Assembly: GCF_005771495.1 (NCBI RefSeq)
Contig: NZ_VAUW01000006.1
Span: 107,951-171,950, forward strand
Length of the DNA: 64,000 bases
Source of the DNA: Maribacter sp. ACAM166
GTDB taxonomy: Bacteria > Bacteroidota > Bacteroidia > Flavobacteriales > Flavobacteriaceae
Reading direction: 5' to 3'
Shown here: piece by piece, positions 8,219 through 16,528 of the stretch
Numbering within the stretch: position 1 is the stretch's first letter
How the letters are laid out: each line of letters starts with the position of its first letter
Notes under the pieces: model-generated
Databases searched by the model: none
What the model saw: only the letters and a program-made list of their open reading frames with translations
Told to the model about the DNA's origin: nothing
Made by a program: the position numbers and the translations under genes

Positions 8219-9138
8219 GCATTTTTGATAAAACAAAACCAGTCAATTTTATCATACTACTGGTTTTTTTGTTTCTTTTTTACTGGTCAGTACAATTTTA
8301 CTTGTTCGACTACACGTTTTCCGAAATAGAACTTGCTTCATCAATTGCGGTGTTAGTGACTCTTTTGTTTAGTGTTTTTGTGGTTGATTTTGTTGTGAAA
8401 AGAAATAAACTGACAGGCAGCAATTCCTACGCAATCCTATATTTTACACTTCTATTTGTTATTTTCCCAGAAAGCTTAGGTGATAGTGATGCTATATTCA
8501 CGAGCTTTTTTTTGTTGCTCGCAATGCGACGATTGTTAAGTATAAAATCGCTCAAAAATATTAAACTTAAAATTTTTGATGCTGGTTTGTGGATATGTGT
8601 TTCTAGTATCTTTTACGAATGGGCAATACTCTACCTTATCTTGGTTTTTGTCGCTATTTATATTTATGAGCCTAAGAACATAAGAAATTGGTTGATTATT
8701 TTATCTGTTGGTATCTGTTTCTTTATGATTCTGTATGGTACATTGGTTTTGCTTGATGAAACCTCGTTTTTAAATAATCATTACCATTTCACTGTGGATT
8801 TCAATTCACTATTTCCGATTAAATGGTGGTCAAACATCAAACTTACGTTGTATGCACTGTTCAATATCGGACTTGGTTTTTGGATTTTTATTCATTTGAA
8901 TAAAGCTGGCATGGGAAAGTTTGTTGTAATGAGATTAATCGGCCTGTCCTTTATTATTGGATTGGTAGTGAATATTTTGGTAACCTCAGAGAACACCAAT
9001 GCCGTTATAATAACCTTTTTTCCATCCGTGGTTTATATTGTCAATTATTTGGAATCGGTTAAAAAACCTAAATTTTTAGAATTAATACTAATCTTAAGTA
9101 TTGTGGTGCCTATTTTAGTGTTTATAACCAAAGTATAG
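8209..9138 (+). CDS. DUF6427-type polytopic membrane protein
   Basis: A 309-aa protein that is hydrophobic nearly throughout, with roughly eight to nine predicted membrane helices and small polar loops. The beginning, MISSIFDKTKPVNFIILLV, is typical of flavobacterial DUF6427. No catalytic motif is visible and no function is known. The conserved neighbourhood (purD, DUF6341, DUF6427, DUF4254, GT9) includes a sugar transferase, so a role in envelope glycan assembly is conceivable but only inferred. ATG at 8209 begins just after the divergent DUF6341 promoter. Confidence 0.8.
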   Translation: MISSIFDKTKPVNFIILLVFLFLFYWSVQFYLFDYTFSEIELASSIAVLVTLLFSVFVVDFVVKRNKLTGSNSYAILYFTLLFVIFPESLGDSDAIFTSFFLLLAMRRLLSIKSLKNIKLKIFDAGLWICVSSIFYEWAILYLILVFVAIYIYEPKNIRNWLIILSVGICFFMILYGTLVLLDETSFLNNHYHFTVDFNSLFPIKWWSNIKLTLYALFNIGLGFWIFIHLNKAGMGKFVVMRLIGLSFIIGLVVNILVTSENTNAVIITFFPSVVYIVNYLESVKKPKFLELILILSIVVPILVFITKV

Positions 9139-9155
9139 TTTAAATCATTAAACTT

Positions 9156-9163
9156 TATCTTTG
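9156..9163 (+). promoter_or_regulatory. Candidate -7 element before the DUF4254 gene
   Basis: TATCTTTG matches TAnnTTTG exactly and ends 13 bases before the ATG at 9177. The -33 region lacks a clear TTG. Confidence 0.4.
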
Positions 9164-9176
9164 TAAAAAACAGAAT

Positions 9177-9779
9177 ATGTTCAGCGACTTAGCCTTATCC
9201 ATATTTAATAATAGTATTGAAACGTATCATCTAAAAGATGATGTGTATCAAAATTTTTTGAATCCCTATTCACAGGAGAAAATAGAACATTTGTTATACC
9301 GAAAGAATTGGATAGACACTGTTCAATGGCATTATGAGGACATTATTCGAAATCCTCATATAGACCCTATAGCAGCCTTAATTTTAAAACGAAAAATTGA
9401 TGCTAGTAATCAAGATAGAACAGACCTTGTCGAATATATTGACAGTTATTTTTTAGAGAAATACCAATCGGTAGGTGTTAAACCTTCGGCTACTATAAAT
9501 ACAGAAAGCCCTGCTTGGGCTATTGACCGACTTTCTATTTTGGCTTTGAAAATATATCATATGAGCGAAGAGGCTAATCGTGTTGATGCCTCAATAGAAC
9601 ACAAAAAAAAGTGTCAAACGAAGTTAAATGTGCTATTAGAGCAAAAAAAAGACCTTTCTCAAGCTATAGACCAATTGTTGACAGATATAGAGAGTGGTGA
9701 TACGTATATGAAAGTCTATAAGCAGATGAAAATGTACAATGATGAGGAATTAAACCCCATCCTTCGTGGAAAAAAATAG
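9177..9779 (+). CDS. DUF4254 domain-containing protein
   Basis: A 200-aa, highly charged, mostly helical cytosolic protein with no signal peptide. Segments such as LLYRKNWIDTVQWHYEDI, then NPHIDPIAALILKRKIDASNQDRTDLVEYID, and the later SPAWAIDRLSILALKIYHM are the conserved blocks of DUF4254, a family found beside GT9 glycosyltransferases. The C-terminal half is probably coiled coil (KKKCQTKLNVLLEQKKDLSQ). The function is unknown. Its end overlaps the GTG start of the next gene by 14 bases, which suggests coupled translation and a shared role in glycan synthesis. Confidence 0.85.
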   Translation: MFSDLALSIFNNSIETYHLKDDVYQNFLNPYSQEKIEHLLYRKNWIDTVQWHYEDIIRNPHIDPIAALILKRKIDASNQDRTDLVEYIDSYFLEKYQSVGVKPSATINTESPAWAIDRLSILALKIYHMSEEANRVDASIEHKKKCQTKLNVLLEQKKDLSQAIDQLLTDIESGDTYMKVYKQMKMYNDEELNPILRGKK

Positions 9780-10818
9780 TCCTTTGCATATTTTGGTTAT
9801 ACGATTATCCGCTATGGGTGATATTGCCATGACGGTACCTGTACTAGTAGGTCTATGTGAAAAGTATCAAAACCTTAAAATCACAGTACTTACAAAACCC
9901 TTTTTTGGAACGATAGTATCAGGCATACCTAATGTTACGGTCTTTGAAGCCGATGTAAATGGCAAGCATAAAGGTATACTGGGGCTTTGGAAGTTGTATA
10001 GGGAATTAGAAGTTCTTAGGATAGACATGGTCGCAGATGTACACCATGTGCTTCGAAGCACCATTTTAAAGCAATTTTTTAGAATCAAATCAATTCCTTT
10101 CGTTCAGATAGATAAAGGAAGGACAGCCAAAAGGAATTTGGTCAACCCTAATAGGTCCGTTTTTATACCTTTGAAATCAACTTTCGAACGTTATTCTGAT
10201 GTATTTTCCAAGCTAGGTTATCCTTTGGGTTTAAAAGAGATGAATACGCTCTCAAAGAGGGTGATGCCACATCAGTTAGAAGGATTTGCTAGATTAAATG
10301 GTACTATGCTATTAGGTATTGCACCCTTTGCCGCGTTCAAAGGTAAAATGTACCCTTTGAATTTAATGAAGGAAGTAATCAGTCAATTAAACAATACAAA
10401 TAAGTATAAAATAGTTTTGTTCGGTGGAGGTCAAAAGGAAATAGAAACACTTACCTCATGGGAACAGCAGTTCGATAATGTAACGAATATGGCTGGTAAG
10501 TTGACATTTTCCGATGAGCTCAGTTTGATTTCGAACTTAGAACTCATGTTGGCTATGGATAGTGGTAACGCTCATTTAGCTGCTATGTTTGGCATACCTA
10601 CATTTACACTTTGGGGAGTAACCCATCCCTTTGCAGGTTTTTATCCATTTAGACAACCTGATACTAATTCATTATTGGCGGATAGAGCGAAGTACCCAAT
10701 GATACCTACATCTATTTATGGGAATAAGTTGCCACCTAATTATGAACATGTGATGGAGACTATTTCACCAGATGCTGTGGTTAAAAAAATCGACGCACTA
10801 TTAAACGTATCGCTATAA
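9766..10818 (+). CDS. Family 9 glycosyltransferase (ADP-heptose:LPS heptosyltransferase-like)
   Basis: A 350-aa GT-B enzyme. The N-terminal domain starts HILVIRLSAMGDIAMTVPVL, the GT9 signature; the C-terminal domain has LGIAPFAAFKGKMYPL, then VLFGGGQKE and LMLAMDSGNAHLAAMFGIPTFTLWG, where the D-S-G-N-x-H motif binds the nucleotide sugar. Related enzymes add heptose to the LPS inner core at the cytoplasmic face of the inner membrane; whether heptose is the donor here is unknown. The start is GTG at 9766, overlapping the DUF4254 gene by 14 bases; no ATG is available before the first conserved strand. Confidence 0.9.
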   Translation: MEKNSPLHILVIRLSAMGDIAMTVPVLVGLCEKYQNLKITVLTKPFFGTIVSGIPNVTVFEADVNGKHKGILGLWKLYRELEVLRIDMVADVHHVLRSTILKQFFRIKSIPFVQIDKGRTAKRNLVNPNRSVFIPLKSTFERYSDVFSKLGYPLGLKEMNTLSKRVMPHQLEGFARLNGTMLLGIAPFAAFKGKMYPLNLMKEVISQLNNTNKYKIVLFGGGQKEIETLTSWEQQFDNVTNMAGKLTFSDELSLISNLELMLAMDSGNAHLAAMFGIPTFTLWGVTHPFAGFYPFRQPDTNSLLADRAKYPMIPTSIYGNKLPPNYEHVMETISPDAVVKKIDALLNVSL

Positions 10819-10831
10819 TCTAGAATTTATT

Positions 10832-11449
10832 TTAGGTGTTAACGGTTTTCGCCTCTATACTTTTTAAATAGTGACGTAGTTGCGTCATGAACCTATACTT
10901 TTTAGCGCTTGGTGATGCCCCTACCATTAAAGTTCGGACTCCAAAATAAGAACTCATTAAAAAAGTAGCAACGGCTTCACAATCAACATGACGATCTAAA
11001 AAACCGTTGAGTTTTCCTTTTTGTAATGTTGTCACCAAATTAACTTCCCAAACGGTTACAATTTCATTTAAGTGTTGTATAATGATGTCATTCTTTCCAT
11101 TGAACTCGGTAAGGAAATTACTTAAGATACAGCCAAAGTCCATTTCGTTATGTACGGCTGTTTCCATTGCATCATCAAAACATTTGGTTATTAAGGTCAA
11201 GGGATTATCGTGCCCTTCAAGAGGTTCTATTAAGCTGTTATATAACTTACGAGCCATTAAGTTTTGAATTATTTGTACAAAGAAATCTTCCTTAGAATCA
11301 AAATGATAATAGAATGCGCCTTTTGATAATTCTAATTTCTTAAGGATGTCATCTACGCTTGTATTATAATATCCTTTAGCATAGAATAATTCAAATCCTG
11401 TTATCTGCATGCGTTGCATGGTTGCCATGCGTTTTAAACTCTTGTTCAT
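10832..11449 (-). CDS. TetR/AcrR family transcriptional regulator
   Basis: A 205-aa regulator with a TetR N-terminal helix-turn-helix: GFELFYAKGYYNTSVDDILKKL followed by LSKGAFYYHFDSKEDFF (about residues 15-60). The remainder is the helical ligand-binding domain, whose specificity cannot be deduced. It converges on the GT9 gene with 13 bases between stops. A 12-bp palindrome lies 23 bases before its ATG, and two more palindromes lie further upstream, so autoregulation is likely. The next gene beyond that region is arsM, on the same strand and ended by its own terminator, so a link to the arsenic cluster is possible but not shown. Confidence 0.9.
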   Translation of the reverse strand: MNKSLKRMATMQRMQITGFELFYAKGYYNTSVDDILKKLELSKGAFYYHFDSKEDFFVQIIQNLMARKLYNSLIEPLEGHDNPLTLITKCFDDAMETAVHNEMDFGCILSNFLTEFNGKNDIIIQHLNEIVTVWEVNLVTTLQKGKLNGFLDRHVDCEAVATFLMSSYFGVRTLMVGASPSAKKYRFMTQLRHYLKSIEAKTVNT

Positions 11450-11471
11450 ACTATAGAGATTTGGGTAAACT

Positions 11472-11483
11472 GACCATTTGGTC
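11472..11483. promoter_or_regulatory. Palindromic candidate operator just upstream of the tetR-type gene
   Basis: GACCATTTGGTC is GACCA, two bases, TGGTC. It lies 23 bases before the regulator's start. On the minus strand it reads AGACCAAATGGTCAGT, which shares the pattern AGACYnnnnRGTCnGT with sites at 11598-11613 and 28288-28303. This is where a TetR protein would be expected to repress itself. Confidence 0.5.
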
Positions 11484-11550
11484 TATTCAAAGAACTTGCT
11501 TAAGGTTTAAAGCATGCAGATTTATAGATGTATTAGCTTGAAAATCTGGT

Positions 11551-11582
11551 AAACGTTCATTATGTCGACAAAATGAACGTTT
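11551..11582. promoter_or_regulatory. 32-bp near-perfect palindrome upstream of the tetR-type gene
   Basis: Arms AAACGTTCATT (11551-11561) and AATGAACGTTT (11572-11582) flank a central TGTCGACA palindrome that shares the same centre; 15 of 16 base pairs match. The length and AACGTTCATT half-sites resemble operators of TetR-family dimers. No T-run makes it look like a terminator. Confidence 0.5.
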
Positions 11583-11595
11583 TATTAAGCAGATT

Positions 11596-11613
11596 ACAGA
11601 CTAGGCAGTCTGT
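11596..11613. promoter_or_regulatory. Palindromic candidate operator (ACAGACT-N4-AGTCTGT)
   Basis: A perfect 7-bp inverted repeat with a 4-base spacer, 14 bases from the 32-bp palindrome. It has the same AGAC-N6-GTC core as the site next to the regulator's start. Confidence 0.45.
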
Positions 11614-11669
11614 TTAAGTGTACTGTAATAGAGGTGATTAGCGTGTAAAATGCTAAAATGTGCTAAACT

Positions 11670-11701
11670 AAAAACCGCTCGAGCTTAAACATCGAGCGGT
11701 T
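11670..11701 (-). terminator. Rho-independent terminator of the arsS-arsM transcript
   Basis: AACCGCTCGA (11673-11682) pairs perfectly with TCGAGCGGTT (11692-11701) around a 9-base loop. Read on the minus strand, the stem ends in a run of five Ts at 11674-11670. It lies 23 bases after the arsM stop. Confidence 0.85.
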
Positions 11702-11724
11702 GAATTCAAAATAGGATATACTCT

Positions 11725-12693
11725 TTAACAACAGCCACCACCATCATAATGGAAAGTAGATTTACTTATAAAAATATCTTCCCTGCCTAATGCAGCAAGT
11801 GCTCCTGCGGTTTTATCGCAAACTGCCAAGGGTTGGTTTTTTAATAATATATGACCTTTCTTATCATCAAAGTAATCTTCATTACCGTAATAAATAGCAG
11901 CTTTACCAGTAAATACACAGGGTCCGTCGGCAGGCATAGGGTCTTTAATAGCAGCAACTTCAATAGATTCAATATAGATTAATTCCTTTGTTGGGTACGC
12001 CCCTGGCGCTAATATTCTATAAGGCTTTCTAGCTCGTATTTCTATCGTTCCAAATCCAACATCTGTAAGGGCTTTTACATACTCCTTAATCGGAATACTT
12101 CCACTAAGACAAAGTGCTCTTAGCCTGTCATCACTTCGTAAGGCTTCATTCATTTGTTGTTCACAAGTAGGATCACTCATCACTAATTTACCGTGTGGCT
12201 TTAAAACTCGGTACATCTCTTCAATGGCGCGTTTTAAATCTTCTACCTTGAATATATTGAATAGACAATTTTGGGCTGCCACATCAATGGTGTTATCAGC
12301 TACCGGTAAATTAAGGGCATCTCCTTTTTTCAAATCAACAAAATCTGATTTAAACCAATCGTTTTCTTCTTCTGCAATTTTAAAGTTCTTTCTGCTCGCT
12401 TCTAGCATTTCGTCTACTACATCGATACCAACAACACCGCCCTTTTGACGATTAAAATAGGAAAATTGCAATAACTCCATACCTCCTCCAACACCTACAT
12501 ATAACATTTTCGGATTATTGGAAAGATCTCTAGCATGTACTGTGCTTCCACATCCATAATTCATCTCTTGCATTATTTTCGGTATTTTCAAACCGGGTAG
12601 CTCCCAAATAGGATTCGTGGTACAGCATAAACCTACGTCTGGCGTAAGTGCTGCTTGCTTGTAAAGATTGTTTGTTGCTTCTAAATAACTCAT
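11725..12693 (-). CDS. arsM: Arsenosugar biosynthesis arsenite methyltransferase ArsM
   Basis: A 322-aa class I SAM-dependent methyltransferase. It has an N-terminal cysteine pair (GLCCTTNP) and YGCGS, the SAM-binding MLYVGVGGGMELLQF (about residues 63-77), GIDVVDEML, and GDALNLPVADNTIDVAAQNC, where the cysteine follows the motif II region. The C-terminus ends HYDGGGCC, further thiols that could hold As(III). The protein methylates trivalent arsenic in the cytosol. Its stop precedes a strong terminator, and arsS lies 17 bases upstream in the same transcript. The length and cysteine pattern match the arsenosugar-associated ArsM branch and not the stand-alone detoxifying form; this last point is from memory. 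Confidence 0.9.
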   Translation of the reverse strand: MSYLEATNNLYKQAALTPDVGLCCTTNPIWELPGLKIPKIMQEMNYGCGSTVHARDLSNNPKMLYVGVGGGMELLQFSYFNRQKGGVVGIDVVDEMLEASRKNFKIAEEENDWFKSDFVDLKKGDALNLPVADNTIDVAAQNCLFNIFKVEDLKRAIEEMYRVLKPHGKLVMSDPTCEQQMNEALRSDDRLRALCLSGSIPIKEYVKALTDVGFGTIEIRARKPYRILAPGAYPTKELIYIESIEVAAIKDPMPADGPCVFTGKAAIYYGNEDYFDDKKGHILLKNQPLAVCDKTAGALAALGREDIFISKSTFHYDGGGCC

Positions 12694-12710
12694 AAGTTCA
12701 TTTTATTATT

Positions 12711-13766
12711 TTAAGCTACCGTTCCTTGGCAACTACTACCTGCTCCAGCCGTACAACCATAACAATGTTGTGAGGTAATGATATTTCTATCATTTAAGAC
12801 ATCTTCATTATAATCTTTAATATGTTTGACCTTGCTGGCAACTTTTAAATCTAGCATTTGGTTAAAGTCACAATCGTATAACCATCCGTCCCAACTTATT
12901 GAAATAGTATTGGTACACATGACGTTTGCCACTGCAGAAGGATTATATGCTTCTACTAAGGCGTACATATAATCTTCATAATTTTCAGAGGCTATGAGGT
13001 AATCTAAAAATCGTGCTATTGGCAGGTTGGTAATAGCGAATAAATTATGAAACTGAATATCAAAATCCTCTTTAAGCGCCTTTTTGAAGTCCTTTTCCAT
13101 TGCAGTTTGGTCGCCTGGCAAATAGGCCCCTGAAGGGTTATAGACCAGGTCTAATCGCAAGCTACTACCCGGTAACCCATAACCTCTTTCGTTCAATTCT
13201 TGTAAGGCTTTCACCGATTTGTCAAAAACACCATCGCCTCGTTGTTTATCTGTCTTGCCTCTAGTGTAATGCGGCATAGAAGAAATAACGTGCACATTAT
13301 GTTTTTTGAAGAAATCTGGCAAGTCATAATATTTTTTGTTCGCACGGATGATGGTTAAATTCGAACGGACGATAAAATCTTTGATCCCTACCTTGGAAGC
13401 TTCCTCCACGAACCACTTAAAATCTGGATTCATTTCTGGGGCTCCACCGGTTAAATCCAATGTATGAGCGCTCGTAGTTTCAATTACCTTCAAACATTGA
13501 AGCATAGTTTCGCGCGTCATGATTTCCTTACGGTCTGGACCTGCATCTACGTGGCAATGCTCGCAGACCTGATTGCACATATAGCCCATATTTATTTGTA
13601 AAACCTCCAATTTTTTAGGCCGAAGAGGAAAATGCCCTATTTGCGCAATTTTATCTTTGAAATAGGGTAATTCTCCATTGGCAAATACTCCACCATTTAG
13701 TATTTCTAGTTGTTTGTTAGCAACTGCTAAATCGTTTCCTTTTGCTTTTAATGATTTTGTAGCCAT
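12711..13766 (-). CDS. arsS: Arsenosugar biosynthesis radical SAM protein ArsS
   Basis: A 351-aa radical SAM enzyme. The cluster motif is in INMGYMCNQVCEHCHVDAGP, giving C-x3-C-x2-C near residues 58-65, followed by LDLTGGAPEMNP. The C-terminal Cys-rich region includes MCTN, YDCDFNQML and HCYGCTAGAGSSCQG, typical of the radical SAM/Cys-rich family. ArsS transfers the 5'-deoxyadenosyl group to dimethylated arsenic, forming the carbon-arsenic bond of arsenosugars. It is cytosolic and coupled to ArsM 17 bases downstream. A 196-base gap with an 18-bp palindrome separates it from the next upstream gene, so it may have its own promoter. The ATG at 13766 fits the family start. Confidence 0.93.
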   Translation of the reverse strand: MATKSLKAKGNDLAVANKQLEILNGGVFANGELPYFKDKIAQIGHFPLRPKKLEVLQINMGYMCNQVCEHCHVDAGPDRKEIMTRETMLQCLKVIETTSAHTLDLTGGAPEMNPDFKWFVEEASKVGIKDFIVRSNLTIIRANKKYYDLPDFFKKHNVHVISSMPHYTRGKTDKQRGDGVFDKSVKALQELNERGYGLPGSSLRLDLVYNPSGAYLPGDQTAMEKDFKKALKEDFDIQFHNLFAITNLPIARFLDYLIASENYEDYMYALVEAYNPSAVANVMCTNTISISWDGWLYDCDFNQMLDLKVASKVKHIKDYNEDVLNDRNIITSQHCYGCTAGAGSSCQGTVA

Positions 13767-13894
13767 TCTTTTTAGTTGATGATTGAGGGTTACCAGTTGT
13801 TCGAGGGTAATTCTTGTACGAACAGCAAACTAACCGTTCAATTTAATTTAATTTCTTTTTCAATAGATAGCAATTTCTATTTTTTCACTGAATA

Positions 13895-13912
13895 AATATC
13901 GTATACGATATT
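13895..13912. promoter_or_regulatory. 18-bp perfect palindrome upstream of arsS
   Basis: AATATCGTATACGATATT is fully self-complementary. It lies 129 bases before the arsS start, in the only sizeable gap of the arsenosugar cluster (13767-13962). The ATCGTATACGAT core looks like a GntR-type operator, and such a site could switch arsS-arsM separately from the transport genes. No regulator of that type is in the window. Confidence 0.5.
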
Positions 13913-13962
13913 GATTATAGTATAAAAGTACTATGAATCAGCACCAAACAATTTTCAACCAT

Positions 13963-15168
13963 TTACATTGATAATTTATTATACTTATTCATCATCTGTA
14001 CACCGTGTACTAGGGTTGCACCGCTTTCAATAGCCGCACCAACGTGTACGGCTTCCATCATCTCTTCTTTAGTGATTCCTTTTTGAAGTCCATCTTTAGT
14101 GTAGGCATCAATACAGTAAGGACATTTTACCACATGGGAAACTGCCAAGGCAATTAACGATTTCTCTCGTGCACTTAGTGCACCTTCTTCGAAAACCTTA
14201 CTATAATAATCGAAAAATTTTGTTCCAAGTTCTTCGCTCCATTCTGTAATTTTTCCGAATTTTCTTAAATCTGCTGGATCATAATACGTATCTGCCATTT
14301 TTTTCTGTGTTTTAGTTTTTATCGAATTTTGTTGTTCTAGGTTAAAATGTATCGGAATTCCCTGTCCCATTTTTTCTACTTCAGGAAGAATTTCCAAGTT
14401 ATCCCATATGCCAGAAGTAAGGGTGTCACCGTAGGCTTCTGGCAAATGATTTTTATACATTAATTGTTGTGCTGTTTCTGCGTCATATTCAAAAGACTTG
14501 TGTGTATACGTAATCTCGCCATCCTCAATTGTCAAAATCATATACCACACTCTAGTAGTACCGTCATTGGCAGGCATACCTATCACACCCGGGTTCAACC
14601 ACAATTTATCTTTGATGGATTGATGAAACGGTAGTCCGCAATGTCCGGCAACTACAATATCACTATTGGACTCATCAAAACAACGTTGCTTGCTTTCATT
14701 TGCATTAGAAGCAAATATGAATTCCGAAACATTGCCGAAGTTACCATGAACTATGGCAATTTTTTTGCTTCCATATTCAAAACTTAAATATTCTGGTATT
14801 GTTTTGATCCAGCCTAACGATTCTTGCGATAGGTGACCTTTCGTATATGGAAACCACATTTTTGAAAAATCATCACAACGGCTGCCTGCTTTAAAATCGC
14901 AACCACAATCTTCACTGTCATTAGCCAATTGTAATTCTACATTTCCTGCAATACTTAAAGCACCCCATTTTCTAAATAATTGAACTGTTTCTTCAGGCTG
15001 GGCACAGTAGCCCGTAATGTCACCTGTACACAAGCAATTTTCAGGAGTAATTCCTTCCTGATTGGCTAAGGAAATTAATTTTTCTAAGGCCTGTAGATTG
15101 CTGTACACGCCACCGAAAAGCAATAGCTTTCCTTCCTTAGAACCAATATGTTTTATTTCTTTATCCAT
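13963..15168 (-). CDS. Fusion of a degenerate metallophosphoesterase and an AhpD-like arsenosugar-associated peroxidase domain
   Basis: About 401 aa. Residues 1-275 align by eye to a calcineurin-like phosphoesterase, but motif I reads GVYSN (D-x-H lost at G20 and Y22), GNHD reads GNVE (75-78) and the final GHTH reads GHCG; GD (49-50) and VHGN remain. A cysteine cluster C88, C90, C98 sits in between. Residues 291-401 form a complete AhpD/carboxymuconolactone decarboxylase-like domain with the redox motif KCPYC, matching the 'arsenosugar biosynthesis-associated peroxidase-like' family. The A-rich linker looks like a former spacer with an in-frame ATG at 14298. ATG at 15168 is used; it overlaps the symporter by 16 bases. 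Confidence 0.8.
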   Translation of the reverse strand: MDKEIKHIGSKEGKLLLFGGVYSNLQALEKLISLANQEGITPENCLCTGDITGYCAQPEETVQLFRKWGALSIAGNVELQLANDSEDCGCDFKAGSRCDDFSKMWFPYTKGHLSQESLGWIKTIPEYLSFEYGSKKIAIVHGNFGNVSEFIFASNANESKQRCFDESNSDIVVAGHCGLPFHQSIKDKLWLNPGVIGMPANDGTTRVWYMILTIEDGEITYTHKSFEYDAETAQQLMYKNHLPEAYGDTLTSGIWDNLEILPEVEKMGQGIPIHFNLEQQNSIKTKTQKKMADTYYDPADLRKFGKITEWSEELGTKFFDYYSKVFEEGALSAREKSLIALAVSHVVKCPYCIDAYTKDGLQKGITKEEMMEAVHVGAAIESGATLVHGVQMMNKYNKLSM

Positions 15169-16496
15169 GTAGGTATTAAATAAACTAATAGACAAAAACT
15201 AATACCCCAAAAATTAATCCAAAGTAAATCGGCATGCTTGCCTGTTGTGAAAATTAGAGCTTTAGGAAACCAATTGAAAATGAGTAAAAATCCAAAAAAT
15301 ATTCCGCTAAAAACACTCAAGTGAAAGCTTATTTTGGACGCTTTTCCTTTCCAAAAAAGAAAAACGGGAGTCAAGCCAATTACCATAGTACCACTAATGG
15401 TGGTAGCGGATAGTATTTCTGCATTTAAAAATACCGGAATCGTACCCAATACTGCGATTGCTACCATTGACCATCTACCGAATTTGAGGGATTTACCAAA
15501 TTTTAAATCAAGGGTCATTAGTTTTGAAAATGATGAAAACGTAGAATCTAAGGTAGATGCGGCAGAAGTAATCATAATGAAATTAATGACCAATAAAATG
15601 ACTACCCCAAGAGCTTTACAGACCTCTACGGCAGCTTGCCCTTGCATACCTTGCGATTGGGCATAGACGCCAATAGTACTAAATAGAATGATGCATAAGG
15701 CTCCAAGAACACTAGCCCATAAAAAACTTGTCAAGGTAACTTTAGGGCTGCTTAAGAACCCCCTATCCGTCAAAACCGGATCATGAAATGGATAACTGAA
15801 GGATTGTAATAAAGCGGCAAACAATAAATTCAACCCCATTTCAAACGACCAAACACCAGAATTGGCAACTTCGGCTACGGTCATGGTGGTGGTGTCTTTT
15901 CCAAAAATAGCGAACAATATTACCGTTAAAAGGATAGAAAAAAGCCCCATTTGGATAATATCGGTAAAAATTGAGCTACTCATCCCGCCTTTTAAGACAT
16001 AGGCCAATGTCAATCCAGTAAATACTAGAATGGACCAATAATATGAACCTGTACCTACAGGACCAAAATAGGAGCCAATCACCATAGTGTTACTCCAAAC
16101 TTCATTAAATAATCGAATTGCTATCAAAACAGAAAACACGGTAACTGCGGTTTTTCCGAATTTTGACGAAAGAAAATGATGAATGCTCGTGTAGTTTCCA
16201 TGAAGCCGCATCTTGTAAATAACAATTCCTGCTACGGCAAATGAAAGATAATACCCCGCGTATGCTACACCACCCACAATGCCAAAGTCTAAGCCTAAAT
16301 TTGCGGCGTTGGTAATGCTCTTGGCGAATATCCAAGAGATAATCAAACTGCCCATTAACATGAAGGTATTAGGCACCTTCTTCTTTTGAACTGCCTTAAA
16401 AAACTGATTGGTATCCTTTGCCAATGGAGAAAGCAAGAACAACACCAAACTTGATGCTATTATTAAACCCCATTGCCAAATCTTTACTTCAGTCAT
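15153..16496 (-). CDS. Sodium:solute symporter family protein
   Basis: A 447-aa integral membrane protein with about 12 hydrophobic helices in the SSS/LeuT-like arrangement. Characteristic pieces are NTFMLMGSLIISWIFAKSITNAANLG in the first unwound helix region, VLKGGMSSSIFTDIIQMG (the GGM-x-SV-x-TD-x-Q pattern of SSS helix 5) and SAASTLDSTFSSFSKL, which supplies the Ser/Thr sodium ligands of the eighth helix. The transported solute is unknown. The position between SusD and the phosphoesterase-like gene suggests it carries the substrate from periplasm to cytosol after SusCD uptake, or exports product. It ends with an overlap into the next gene, so expression is coupled. Confidence 0.85.
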   Translation of the reverse strand: MTEVKIWQWGLIIASSLVLFLLSPLAKDTNQFFKAVQKKKVPNTFMLMGSLIISWIFAKSITNAANLGLDFGIVGGVAYAGYYLSFAVAGIVIYKMRLHGNYTSIHHFLSSKFGKTAVTVFSVLIAIRLFNEVWSNTMVIGSYFGPVGTGSYYWSILVFTGLTLAYVLKGGMSSSIFTDIIQMGLFSILLTVILFAIFGKDTTTMTVAEVANSGVWSFEMGLNLLFAALLQSFSYPFHDPVLTDRGFLSSPKVTLTSFLWASVLGALCIILFSTIGVYAQSQGMQGQAAVEVCKALGVVILLVINFIMITSAASTLDSTFSSFSKLMTLDLKFGKSLKFGRWSMVAIAVLGTIPVFLNAEILSATTISGTMVIGLTPVFLFWKGKASKISFHLSVFSGIFFGFLLIFNWFPKALIFTTGKHADLLWINFWGISFCLLVYLIPTWIKK

Positions 16497-16528
16497 TTAA
16501 TTTTTCTTTTTTCTCAACCATCAACCAA

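Noticed and set aside
13767..13962. SAM riboswitch upstream of arsS
   Set aside because: No recognisable SAM-riboswitch helices were found, only a symmetric palindrome better explained as a protein site.
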